From NCBI GenBank assembly GCA_963796225.1, contig CAWCLK010000005.1, positions 55,514 to 119,513 of the forward strand: DNA of 64,000 nt. Direction: 5' to 3'. Numbering within the stretch: the stretch's first letter is position 1; each line of letters opens with the position of its first letter. Made by a program: the position numbers and the translations under genes. The stretch comes from CAWCLK01 sp963796225 (GTDB lineage Bacteria > Actinomycetota > Nitriliruptoria > Nitriliruptorales > Nitriliruptoraceae). Positions 1 through 7,934 of this stretch are shown here, in pieces. The notes beneath the pieces were generated by a model that was not told where the DNA came from, made no database searches, and saw only the letters and a program-made list of their open reading frames with translations.

Positions 1-1266
1 CCTCGCCCAGAGCCTGATCGTCATGGGTGCGGCCGCGGCGCTGGCGGTGCTGGCCTACATCGTGGCGACGCGTGCCCTGTTCCGGTTCAAGCCGGGCGGA
101 CCGGTTCGCCCAGGAGGCCACCGACCGGTGCCGCTGGCCGGGACGGTGGACGGTCGCCCTGCTCGCGGTGCTGGCATCGCTCCCGGCCACGCAGCTGCCC
201 GAGGGCGCTCACCGACCGACTCCAGCACGGCCTCACGATCGCCGTGATCGCCACCTCGACGTGGTGGGCGCTGCGCCTGGCGCTGGCGATCGAGGCCACA
301 CTGCTGGGCCAGCTCGACCTCGACACCTACGGCGGCGACTACGCCCGGCGCCGCCAGACCCAGGTCATCATCCTGCGTCGGGTCGCCGCGGCGATCATCA
401 TCATGCTGGCCATCGGCGCCGTCCTGCTGACCTTCGACGAGGCACGGTCGCTGGGGACGTCACTGCTCGCGTCCGCCGGGATCCTGTCGCTGGTCGCCGG
501 TGTCGCCGCGCAGTCGACCCTCGGCAACATCGTGGCCGGCATCCAGATCGCCGTGGCGGAGCCGATCAAGCTCGACGACGTCGTCCTCATCGAGGGCGAG
601 TGGGGCAACATCGAGGAGATCTCGCTCACCTACGTGATCGTGCGGATCTGGGACCGCCGCCGGCTGGTGCTGCCGACCTCGTACTTCATCAACAACCCGA
701 TCACGAACTGGACGCGGGGCGGGACCGACATCTCGGGAACGGTGTTCTGGTACCTCGACCACCGCACGCCCATGGAGGCCATGCGCGAGGAGTTCCTGCG
801 ACGCGTGGACGCCCATCCGCTGTGGGACCGCAAGGAGGCGTCGCTGCTGGTCACCGACGTGCGCGAGGACGTCATCGAGGTCCGCGCGATGGTCACGGCC
901 GCCGACGCCTGGCAGCTGTGGGACCTGCGCAACTCGCTGCGCGAGGGCATGCTCGCGTGGCTGGTGGCCCACCACCCCGAGGCCCTGCCGGCTCGGCGGC
1001 TGCTCGAGGCCGCCCCGATGCCGGAGACCCCGCCTCCGGCCGCGGCCCACTCCACCCCGCCCCGCTCCCACGACGAGCCGCGGACGAGGACGGGGACGAG
1101 GACCCGCGCAGCCGGACCGCCGAGCTCCCCCGGTGACGGACGCGTGGCGACGGGATCCGCGGGGCCCGTGACGTACCGTGGGCGCCCATGCCGACCTGCC
1201 CGAGCTGCCACGACCAGTACGACGCCGACGGGCCCGACCGCTGCGTCTCCTGCGACGTGCCGCTGA
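1..1266 (+). CDS. Mechanosensitive ion channel (MscS family), 5'-partial, frame-disrupted
   Basis: Pressure-gated channel of the cytoplasmic membrane that releases solutes on hypo-osmotic shock. From about 205 the protein shows the MscS core: a membrane helix, then the glycine/alanine-rich pore helix (AGVAAQSTLGNIVAGIQI) and the beta domain (IKLDDVVLIEGEWGNIEEI), followed by an alpha/beta C-terminal part. Upstream the same protein continues in two other frames: a membrane helix in frame 2 (about 23-105), another in frame 3 (about 105-195), then frame 1. Each switch needs one base removed, near 110 (GGCGGACC) and near 192 (GAGGGCG). The tail past about 1050 is low complexity and overlaps the next gene; an acidic ending in frame 3 (stop 1134-1136) is an alternative. 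The 5' end lies outside the window. Confidence 0.75.
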   Translation, partial: PRPEPDRHGCGRGAGGAGLHRGDACPVPVQAGRTGSPRRPPTGAAGRDGGRSPCSRCWHRSRPRSCPRALTDRLQHGLTIAVIATSTWWALRLALAIEATLLGQLDLDTYGGDYARRRQTQVIILRRVAAAIIIMLAIGAVLLTFDEARSLGTSLLASAGILSLVAGVAAQSTLGNIVAGIQIAVAEPIKLDDVVLIEGEWGNIEEISLTYVIVRIWDRRRLVLPTSYFINNPITNWTRGGTDISGTVFWYLDHRTPMEAMREEFLRRVDAHPLWDRKEASLLVTDVREDVIEVRAMVTAADAWQLWDLRNSLREGMLAWLVAHHPEALPARRLLEAAPMPETPPPAAAHSTPPRSHDEPRTRTGTRTRAAGPPSSPGDGRVATGSAGPVTYRGRPCRPARAATTSTTPTGPTAASPATCR

Positions 1267-1763
1267 TCCCTGACGACGCGCCGCTGCCCCCACGGGTCGA
1301 TCGGCTGCTCGGGACGTTCCACGTCGCGGTCTCGGACCGCGTGACCGCCATCCTGCAACGCCGCGGCATCGCCCACAGCGTCGTCCCCGCGGGCGACGAC
1401 CGCGTCGAGGTCGTGGTGGACCGGGCCTACCGCGACGACCTGCGGGCCGAGCTGGCGGTCAACTGGAACGGGATCGTCACGAGCCTGGACCGGGAGGTCG
1501 TCGTCGAGCTGCTGCGTGCCGGTGCCCCCCAGCCGGGGTGGTTCGACGCCCCGACCTCGGCCTGGGTCGACCGCCAGGGTCGCCTGCAGGTCGACGCCGG
1601 CGGCGAGGAGGACGCGATGGCCGACGCGGGGCGCATGTGGGGCCCCACCCTGGTCGTGATCGGGGCCGTGGTCGGCCTGTTCGGCTGGTACGGCCAGGAC
1701 AGCGGTGCCCTGCTGGTGCTGGGCCTCGGCCTGGTCGGGCTCGGGCTGTTCCTGCCCCGATGA
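1188..1763 (+). CDS. Zinc-ribbon membrane protein of unknown function
   Basis: 191 residues. The N-terminus has two CxxC pairs (C4/C7 and C19/C22) that should form a zinc ribbon. The middle is a soluble alpha/beta stretch resembling the DUF2007-type signal-transducing fold (a guess). Two hydrophobic helices, about residues 150-167 and 174-190, end the protein. Its stop overlaps the start of the next gene (ATGA at 1760-1763), so the two are probably translationally coupled. No specific function can be assigned. Confidence 0.7.
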   Translation: MPTCPSCHDQYDADGPDRCVSCDVPLIPDDAPLPPRVDRLLGTFHVAVSDRVTAILQRRGIAHSVVPAGDDRVEVVVDRAYRDDLRAELAVNWNGIVTSLDREVVVELLRAGAPQPGWFDAPTSAWVDRQGRLQVDAGGEEDAMADAGRMWGPTLVVIGAVVGLFGWYGQDSGALLVLGLGLVGLGLFLPR

Positions 1764-2930
1764 CCCGCGACGCCCGCCCCGCCCCGGCGGCCAGCGCACT
1801 GCTGGCCGCGGCCGTCGTCGTGGCCGGCGCCACGTGGAAGTCGATCCGGCTGTCGAGCCTGGCCGGCCAGTACCTGTGGTGGGGCTACAGCGACATCCCC
1901 GCGCTGTTCCACGCGGAACGGCTCGACGTCGGGGCGGTGCCCTACCTCGACCACCCGGTCGAGTACCCGGTGCTGACGGGGCTGCAGATGTGGCTGGCGG
2001 GCGGGCCCGCCTCCGACGGCCGGTCGTTCCTGTGGTGGACCGTGCCGATCCTGGCCGGTTCGGCCGCGGTGGCCGCGTGGCTGCTGGCCCGCGAGCTCGG
2101 CTGGCGGCGCGCGCTCGTGCTGGCTGCCGCCCCGACCCTGCTGGTGTCCGGCGCCGTCAACTGGGACCTGCCCAGCGTCGCCCTGGCCACCGCGGGGCTG
2201 GTCGCCCACCGGCGGGGGCGCGACGGCTGGGCCGGGGTGTGGCTCGGGCTCGGCACCGCGGCCAAGCTGTGGCCGGGGATCGCGCTGCTCGCGCTGGTCC
2301 CCGCCGCCTGGGCCCTGCGAGGACGCCGCGCCGGCCTGGCCACCGTCGGCGGCGCCGTGGGCGCGTGGGCGGCGGTGAACCTGCCGGTGCTGGTGGCCGC
2401 CCCGCGCGGGTGGTGGCGGTTCGTCGAGCTCAACCGCGAACGGGTGCTGGACTGGGACCCGCTGCTCGCCGTCGCCGGCCGCACCTTCGCCTGGCAGCCC
2501 TCCGTGCCCGCGGTCAACCGCCTGTCCGGCGTCCTCGTGGTCACCGGGATGGTCGTGATCCTCGTGGCGACGGTGCGACGCACCGAGCCGGGGCGGTGGC
2601 ACCACGCGGTCCTGCCGCTGCTGGCCTGGTTCCTGCTGGCCAACAAGGTGTGGTCGCCGCAGTTCTCCCTGTGGCTGCTGCCGCTGCTCGCCATCACCTT
2701 CCCGGGATGGCGCTGGGTCCTGGCCTTCGGCGCCGCCGACGTGGCCGTGACCATCACCCGGTTCCGCTACCTCGGCACGGTGGTCGACGACCCCGTCACC
2801 CAGGCCGGGGCGTGGTCGAACGGCCCCGTTCGACCTGGCGCTGGTCGTGCGCGCGGTCGTCCTGGTCGGGGCGGTCTGGGTCGCCTGGTCCCGCGCCACG
2901 GCACCCGACACGGCACCCGTCACCCGCTGA
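1760..2930 (+). CDS. Polyprenol-phosphate-dependent mannosyltransferase-like membrane protein (GT87/DUF2029 type), one frame break
   Basis: Multi-pass membrane glycosyltransferase of the GT-C fold. Hallmarks are an early acidic stretch (YSDIPALFH, then PYLDHPVEYPVLTG) in the first extracellular loop, and about ten hydrophobic helices, with the late loop NKVWSPQFSLWLLPL typical of the family. The frame runs intact from 1760 to about 2825, then changes: removing one base in GGCCCCGTTCGAC restores a last helix (DLALVVRAVVLVGAVWVAW) and a stop at 2928-2930. The length of 1171 is 3n+1, as expected for one extra base. These enzymes use polyprenyl-phosphate sugars to extend cell-envelope glycans; the acceptor here is unknown. 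Confidence 0.75.
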
Positions 2931-3301
2931 CCGAGCGCCCGCCCCCGCGGCGTGAGGTCGAACTTCTCGATCAGGTGGTGCCACTGGCAGGACCGGCACA
3001 CCTCGACGGTGTAGACCCGCAGGTCGCCGTGGCGACGCATCATGGCCGCCAGCGCATCGCGCGGCACGGCCTTGCCCCGCCGGGCCGCCGGGCCGTAGGT
3101 GGGGAAGACGTAGGTGACGTGGGCCAGCGTGTCGCCGTTGCACATCGGGCAGTCCTCGTCGACGGGCTGCCCGATGTGGGTGCCGGCGCGCACGAGCTCG
3201 GGGTGCGCGTCGCACACCGAGTCGCGGGCCGTCAGCCCCTCGCGGACGTCCCGGACCGTGGCCCGACGGGCCATCCGGTAGTCCACGCGTCCCTGCCGCA
3301 C
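2920..3301 (-). CDS. DUF5318 family protein
   Basis: Small actinobacterial protein recognised by the N-terminal GRVDYRMARRATV stretch, the motif CPMCNGDTLAHVTYVF and the C-terminal VEVCRSCQWHHL. The two CxxC pairs suggest one bound metal or a zinc knuckle. Function unknown; the family is often encoded near the origin. Start is GTG at 3301 (alternative ATG at 3274). The frame stays open far past the conserved end; one base removed from the G-run at 2941-2947 gives the ending LTPRGGRSVSG and a stop at 2920-2922, which would overlap the convergent glycosyltransferase by 11 bases. Confidence 0.7.
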
Positions 3302-3456
3302 GTCACGCGCCTTTCACGCCCGGTCGACACACGACCGTCCACAAGCGTACGCACGTCGTCCAGCGGCGGACAGTGCCGCCCCGAACACCACCGTCCGGGG
3401 TGGGTCAGCACGTAGGCTCGCCGCGCGAACCGGACCTTCGCGGGGAGGCGGCGTCC

Positions 3457-3951
3457 ATGGTCGACCGGCGGGAACCCAACTCACCTCGCACGTCGGCGAC
3501 GACGCGTCGCACCGAGTGGAAGGCCGTCCCCGTCGACGACCGGCCCCTGGTGGACCTGCTCGGGTGGCTCGGCTGGCTGCTGGGCGGCGAGATGATCGTC
3601 GTCGGGCTGGTGGCGCTGGCCCGCGCCGGGTTCGACGACTTCGACCTGTTCGACCCCATCGCCTCCGTCGGCCCGTACCACCTCACGCGGCTGTTCGCGC
3701 TGATCACCCTGGCGCTCGGGATCATCGTCTGGGCCGGCACCGCCGGGACCCCCGACGACCTCGGCCTGCGGGTGCTCGGGGCGCTGCTGCTGGTGACCGG
3801 GATCGTGTGGATGATCGAGCCGGACGGCTTCCACCAGTGGCTCGGCACCGAGGTCGCCGACGGGGTGCACTACGCCGTGCTCGGCGTGTCCCTGATCGTG
3901 TTCTCCCTGATCCCGCCGTTCCGGGTCGGTCGGCGTCCCACGGCCGACTGA
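3457..3951 (+). CDS. Four-helix membrane protein (DUF4383-like)
   Basis: About 164 residues when started at the ATG at 3457, which has a strong ribosome site (GGGGAGG at 3441-3447). Four hydrophobic helices follow a charged N-terminus: about residues 30-50, 70-90, 98-115 and 135-152. The arrangement resembles small DUF4383-type membrane proteins, but I see no diagnostic motif. Divergent from the DUF5318 gene and convergent with sodN, from which it is separated by a bidirectional hairpin terminator. Confidence 0.65.
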   Translation: MVDRREPNSPRTSATTRRTEWKAVPVDDRPLVDLLGWLGWLLGGEMIVVGLVALARAGFDDFDLFDPIASVGPYHLTRLFALITLALGIIVWAGTAGTPDDLGLRVLGALLLVTGIVWMIEPDGFHQWLGTEVADGVHYAVLGVSLIVFSLIPPFRVGRRPTAD

Positions 3952-3976
3952 CCCCCGTCACCCCCCTCGCACACGT

Positions 3977-4002
3977 CGGACCCCGCCAGGAGGCGGGGTC
4001 CG
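3977..4002. terminator. Bidirectional hairpin terminator
   Basis: Perfect inverted repeat with an 11-bp stem (CGGACCCCGCC pairing with GGCGGGGTCCG) and a four-base loop. It lies between two convergent genes, the membrane protein ending at 3951 and sodN ending at 4039. Confidence 0.75.
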
Positions 4003-4038
4003 AGACGCGGGGCGAGTGGCCTCAGGGTCGAGGCTCGC

Positions 4039-4476
4039 TCAGCTGGTCATCCACTCGGGCTTCCCGCCCTTGGTCTTCCAGAAGATGTCGGCGATCTCGT
4101 CGATGAGGTCGAGCAGCTTCTGGCCGTCGGCCGGGTCCATCGACTTCTTGGCGTCACCGGCGGCCTTGGTGGCCCTCCAGAACAGGTCGTGGAGCTCGGG
4201 GTACTCCTCGAGGTGCGGCGGCTTGAAGTAGTCGGTCCACAGCACCCACAGGTGGTGCTTGGCGAGGTCCGCGCGCTGCTCCTTGATGTGGATGCAACGG
4301 ATCCGGAAGGTCTCGTCGTCGGAGTCCTGGTACTTCTTGGCGATCTCGTGCACCGACTCGGCCTCGATGCGGGCCTGGGCGGGGTTGTAGACACCGCACA
4401 TCAGGTCGCAGTGGGCCGACACCGTCTCGACCGGACGGAACGGGTTGAGCTGATCGATCCAGTTGCGCATGCGCAT
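4039..4476 (-). CDS. sodN: Nickel-containing superoxide dismutase
   Basis: Cytoplasmic Ni-SOD, dismutes superoxide to oxygen and hydrogen peroxide. The mature N-terminus is exposed by removing a propeptide of about 21 residues (MRMRNWIDQLNPFRPVETVSA), leaving His1-Cys2-Asp3 and Cys6, the nickel hook ligands, followed by GVYNPAQARIEAESV. The four-helix body (WVLWTDYFKPPHLEEYP, LHDLFWRATKAAG) matches the family and the length of 145 residues is usual. Position 5 of the hook is Met instead of the near-universal cis-Pro, and position 10 is Asn instead of Asp. Start chosen at 4476 because AGGAG sits about nine bases upstream. Divergent from the protease that should process it. Confidence 0.93.
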   Translation of the reverse strand: MRMRNWIDQLNPFRPVETVSAHCDLMCGVYNPAQARIEAESVHEIAKKYQDSDDETFRIRCIHIKEQRADLAKHHLWVLWTDYFKPPHLEEYPELHDLFWRATKAAGDAKKSMDPADGQKLLDLIDEIADIFWKTKGGKPEWMTS

Positions 4477-4577
4477 CCTGTCATGCTCCTCTCTGGGGGC
4501 GTTTCGCGACTCGTTCGCGACTGTAGTCAGGACCGGACCGGCCCCGTCCACCGCCAAACGTCGAGGATTCCCGCCCC
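4477..4577. promoter_or_regulatory. Divergent sodN/maturation-protease promoter region with phased direct repeats
   Basis: 101-bp intergenic region between two divergent genes. On the sodN strand a -10-like TACAGT is followed by two direct copies of AGTCGCGAA (plus-strand TCGCGACT at 4504-4511 and 4515-4522) spaced 11 bp apart, one helical turn. They lie between the -10-like element and the ribosome site, where a repressor would block transcription. A nickel-responsive regulator is one guess; I cannot name the factor. Confidence 0.4.
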
Positions 4578-5543
4578 GTGACACCTCCCACGTCACCCGC
4601 CAGCACGCGCCGTCGCGGCATGCGACGCACGGTGGTCGGGCTGGTGCTGGCCTGGGTCGCCGCGCTGCTCGCCAACCGCAGCCTGCGACGGGTGGAGGGC
4701 CCCTCGATGCTGCCGTCGTTGTGGCCCGGCGACCTTCTGCTCACCGTGCCGGCCGCCTGGGTGCGACCGCGGCCCGGGGACGTGGTCGTGGCCGAGGTCG
4801 CCGGCCGGCGGGTCACCAAGCGCCTGGCCGCCCCGCCCGGCGCGCAGGTGGAGCTGCGGGACGGCCACCTGCTGGTCGACGGGCAGTGGTGGGCCGTGCC
4901 CGACGCCGTCGTCGTCGACGAGGACGCGATCCTCAGCACCCGCGAGGGCGGGACCGTGCTCCTCGGGGACCACCGCGCACGGTCCACCGACGGGCGCACG
5001 CACGGACCGGTCGCCGCGGACGCCATCGACCGCGTCGCACTGGCCCGGCTGGCGCCCCTCGCCTGGCTGCGGGGCCGCGCGACGCCCCGCCCCGACGCGC
5101 GGCCGCGTCCCGGGGTCCGGCTGGTGGTGCTCGACCCCGACGACCGGGTCCTGCTGTTCCGGGTGACCGACGTCGACGGCAGCGGCGCCAGCTGGTGGGA
5201 GGCCCCCGGGGGCGGTCGCCATCCCGGCGAACCCGCCCGTGACGCCGCCCGGCGCGAGCTCGCGGAGGAGGTCGGCGCCGTCGGCCTCGACCCGGTCCCG
5301 CTCGACGAGGTCCACGTGCGGCGCACGCGGCTCGGCGGTGCGGACCTCGAGAAGGTCGAGGACCTCTTCGCCGTGCGCCTGGCCGACGACACCGTCGACA
5401 CCCACGGCTGGACCTCCGCGGAGGTGCGCGACATCGCCGAGGTCCGGTGGTGGGACCCCGCCGACCTCGCCGACCTCGCCGAGGACGGCGTCGTGCCCAT
5501 GGAGCTGCCGCGCCTGCTGCAGCGCGCCGTCCGACTGGTCTGA
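4578..5543 (+). CDS. sodX: Ni-SOD maturation protease (S26 signal-peptidase type) fused to a NUDIX hydrolase domain
   Basis: Residues about 15-170 are an S26-family peptidase: one N-terminal membrane segment (18-32), the Ser box EGPSMLPSLWPGD with Ser43 as nucleophile, Lys81 in the RVTKRLAAPPG box as general base, and the GDHRARSTDGRTHGPV box. This type sits beside sodN and removes the Ni-SOD propeptide. Residues about 180-321 are a NUDIX domain with an intact Nudix box, G-x5-E-x7-REL-x-EE-x-G (GGRHPGEPARDAARRELAEE). SodX proteins are normally about 100-150 residues, so the NUDIX half is an extra module in one continuous frame; its substrate is unknown. GTG start at 4578; Met15 is an alternative start. 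Confidence 0.82.
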   Translation: MTPPTSPASTRRRGMRRTVVGLVLAWVAALLANRSLRRVEGPSMLPSLWPGDLLLTVPAAWVRPRPGDVVVAEVAGRRVTKRLAAPPGAQVELRDGHLLVDGQWWAVPDAVVVDEDAILSTREGGTVLLGDHRARSTDGRTHGPVAADAIDRVALARLAPLAWLRGRATPRPDARPRPGVRLVVLDPDDRVLLFRVTDVDGSGASWWEAPGGGRHPGEPARDAARRELAEEVGAVGLDPVPLDEVHVRRTRLGGADLEKVEDLFAVRLADDTVDTHGWTSAEVRDIAEVRWWDPADLADLAEDGVVPMELPRLLQRAVRLV

Positions 5544-5754
5544 TCCCGACGGGGCAGGCGTCACCGGCCCGATCGGGTCATGGTCGCCCCGCACACCCTG
5601 ACTCCTCCGGGCAGTCCTTGGACGGAGCGGGACCGAGGTCCTTCACGCCGCCGGACGCGACGCGCATGCTGACGGGGCGACGTGAGGACGGACGTTGACA
5701 GCACCTTCCGGGACTTCGGCCTTCCCGGCGGCGACAGCCGCGGGGGAGTTCGTC

Positions 5755-7272
5755 GTGTCCGAGGACCGCGCGGTCGCACGCGTGCTCCGCTGGGTGCGGG
5801 TGGTCACCATCGGCATGCTCGTGCTGCTCGGGGCCACGGTGTGGCGCGAGGCCTGGCCGGTGGACGGCGTCGAGGTCGGTCCCGCCGTCCTGGTGATCTC
5901 CCTCTGGCTGCTCGGGACCAACGTGTGGTCGCTGCGCCACGACCGAGGTCTGCCCGGCGCCGACGGCACCACCGTCGAGGTCTGCAGCGACGTCGGCCTG
6001 GCACTGGTGATGACCGTTCTCGGCGGTCCGCTGGTGACCGACACCCTGCCGCTGCTCGGGGTGCTCGTGGTCATCGAGGCGTCGGTGCGACTGTCACGGC
6101 GCCCCGCAGCAGCCATCACGGCCACGTACGTCGCCGTCAGCATCCTCACCATCACCCTGCGCTGGCCCGCCTGGGTCGGCTGGTCCGGCCGCGACGTCCT
6201 CACCGACCTGCTGCCGGCCGCCGTCGCGCTGCCCATCGCCCACCTGCTCGTGGCCCACCTCGCCACCGACCGGGCCCAGACCCGCGACGTCGCGCTCGGC
6301 CAGGCCCGTCGGCTGGCGATGGTCGCCCGCGACCTGCGCGCCGCCAACGCCCGGCTGGCCGGCACCAACGAGGAGCTGACCGCCTTCGCGGGACGCATCG
6401 CCCACGACCTGCGCAGCCCGCTCGGCACCGTGGTCACCGCCCTGGAGACGCTGCAACGCCCCGAGCTGGACCTGCCCGTCGACACCCGCGAGTTCCTCGT
6501 CACCCAGTCGCTGCGGGCCGCCCGCCGGTCCGTGGCGATCGTCGGGGCCCTGCTCGACCACGCCTCCGCCGAGGGACGCGCCCCGGAGGTCGCACTGGTC
6601 GACGTCGGCGAGGTCGCCGCCGAGGTCGTCGCGACCCTGCCCGCGGAGATGCTCGGCACCGTGCACCTCGACCTGCCGCCCGGACCCGCGCTCGCGTGGG
6701 CCGACGCCCAGCTGCTGCCGCTGGTGCTGCAGAACCTGGTCACCAACGCGCTGGCCCACGGCGGCGAGCGCCTCGGCCGCATCGCGGTGACCACGTCGAC
6801 CGAGGACGAGGGCGTCGTGGTGACCGTCGCCGACGACGGCGCCGGGATCCCCGAGGCGCTGCGGGCCGACGCGTTCACGGCCGGCACGGGCGACGGGGAC
6901 GCACGGGGACTGGGGCTCGGGCTGGCGACCTGCCACTCGATCGTGCACCGCCACGGTGGCCGCATCTGGATCGAGGACAGCGACATGGGCGGCGCCGCGG
7001 TGTGCTTCGTGCTGCCGTGGCCCGACGGGGAGGGCCCGCAGGAGCACCTCCGGGACCGCCAGGCCGCGCCGAACACGCGGGCACCACGTGCGCCGCGGGT
7101 CGTCGACCTCGACGCGGGCCCGGCCGATCAGCGCACGCTGGCCACCAGCAGCAGCTCGGGGTCGTCGAGGGCCACCTCGGTGGCGTCGTACCGGCCGGGC
7201 TCCGCCCCCGCGACGCGTCGGACCTCCAGCCCCGCGTCCTCGGCCATGCGCACCAGCCGCGGGACGGTGTAG
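5755..7272 (+). CDS. Orphan sensor histidine kinase
   Basis: Membrane sensor with an MASE-like block of five to six hydrophobic helices in the first 180 residues, a short linker, a HisKA dimerisation helix with the phospho-acceptor in RIAHDLRSPLG, and a HATPase_c domain (N box NLVTNALAHGG, G1 DDGAGIP, G2 GLGLGLATCHSIV). No response regulator lies nearby. Start chosen at the GTG at 5755 because GGGGGAG precedes it; an upstream TTG at 5695 is in frame. After the conserved end near 7030 a low-complexity tail of about 80 residues runs 145 bases into the convergent methyltransferase, so the true end may be earlier. Confidence 0.82.
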   Translation: MSEDRAVARVLRWVRVVTIGMLVLLGATVWREAWPVDGVEVGPAVLVISLWLLGTNVWSLRHDRGLPGADGTTVEVCSDVGLALVMTVLGGPLVTDTLPLLGVLVVIEASVRLSRRPAAAITATYVAVSILTITLRWPAWVGWSGRDVLTDLLPAAVALPIAHLLVAHLATDRAQTRDVALGQARRLAMVARDLRAANARLAGTNEELTAFAGRIAHDLRSPLGTVVTALETLQRPELDLPVDTREFLVTQSLRAARRSVAIVGALLDHASAEGRAPEVALVDVGEVAAEVVATLPAEMLGTVHLDLPPGPALAWADAQLLPLVLQNLVTNALAHGGERLGRIAVTTSTEDEGVVVTVADDGAGIPEALRADAFTAGTGDGDARGLGLGLATCHSIVHRHGGRIWIEDSDMGGAAVCFVLPWPDGEGPQEHLRDRQAAPNTRAPRAPRVVDLDAGPADQRTLATSSSSGSSRATSVASYRPGSAPATRRTSSPASSAMRTSRGTV

Positions 7273-7931
7273 GCGGCGGTCCACAGGTCGAAGCGTGCCC
7301 GCGTGTCGTCGGGGCCACGCACCTCGCTGACCTGGTGGTGCACGAGCGACACCGGGTCGAAGGCATCACCCTCGACGAGGTGGCGGACGGCGAACAGCGC
7401 GTGGAAGGCCGTGACCACGACGAGGCCGCCGGGGCGCACGCACGACGCGACCCCCGCGAGCACGTCGGGGTCGGTGGCCGGGTCGGTCCCGAAGGCGCCC
7501 TGGCACAGCGTCCACGCCACGTCCGCCCCGCCCCGCCGCAGCCCCGCGACCTCGTCCAGCCGCCGCGCGTCGCCGGTGAGGAAGGTCAGCTCGGTGCCCG
7601 CCGGCCAGGTGTCGCGTTCCCGGTCGGCAGCCGCCCGGGCGGCCTCCACCAGGGCGGGGGAGACGTCCACACCGACACCCGAGACGCCCCGCGCCGCCAG
7701 CGCCCGCAGGTGCCGGCCGTCGCCGCACCCGACGTCGACGACCCGCTGGCCCGCCTCCAGCGCGGTGTGGGCCACGAGGGCGTCGACCTCGGCGGTGGTG
7801 TGGGCGGCGAAGGCGTTGCGGCGGTAGAGCTCGCCCTGGAACTCACCGATCGGGACGTAGAAGGGGTCGGCGTCCGGGCCGGGCGGGGCGGGGACCTCGA
7901 CGGGGCGGTCGCGGTGGTCGCGGAACGCCAT
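7128..7931 (-). CDS. Class I SAM-dependent methyltransferase
   Basis: 267 residues. The Rossmann-fold motif I reads VVDVGCGDGRHLRAL, followed by the acidic residue of motif II (VGVDVSPALVEAAR) and motif III/IV (LTGDARRLDEV). This is the Methyltransf_11/25 type acting on small molecules; no substrate signature is visible. It is three bases from the CCA-adding enzyme gene upstream and likely co-transcribed with it. Confidence 0.8.
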   Translation of the reverse strand: MAFRDHRDRPVEVPAPPGPDADPFYVPIGEFQGELYRRNAFAAHTTAEVDALVAHTALEAGQRVVDVGCGDGRHLRALAARGVSGVGVDVSPALVEAARAAADRERDTWPAGTELTFLTGDARRLDEVAGLRRGGADVAWTLCQGAFGTDPATDPDVLAGVASCVRPGGLVVVTAFHALFAVRHLVEGDAFDPVSLVHHQVSEVRGPDDTRARFDLWTAAYTVPRLVRMAEDAGLEVRRVAGAEPGRYDATEVALDDPELLLVASVR

Positions 7932-7934
7932 CGT

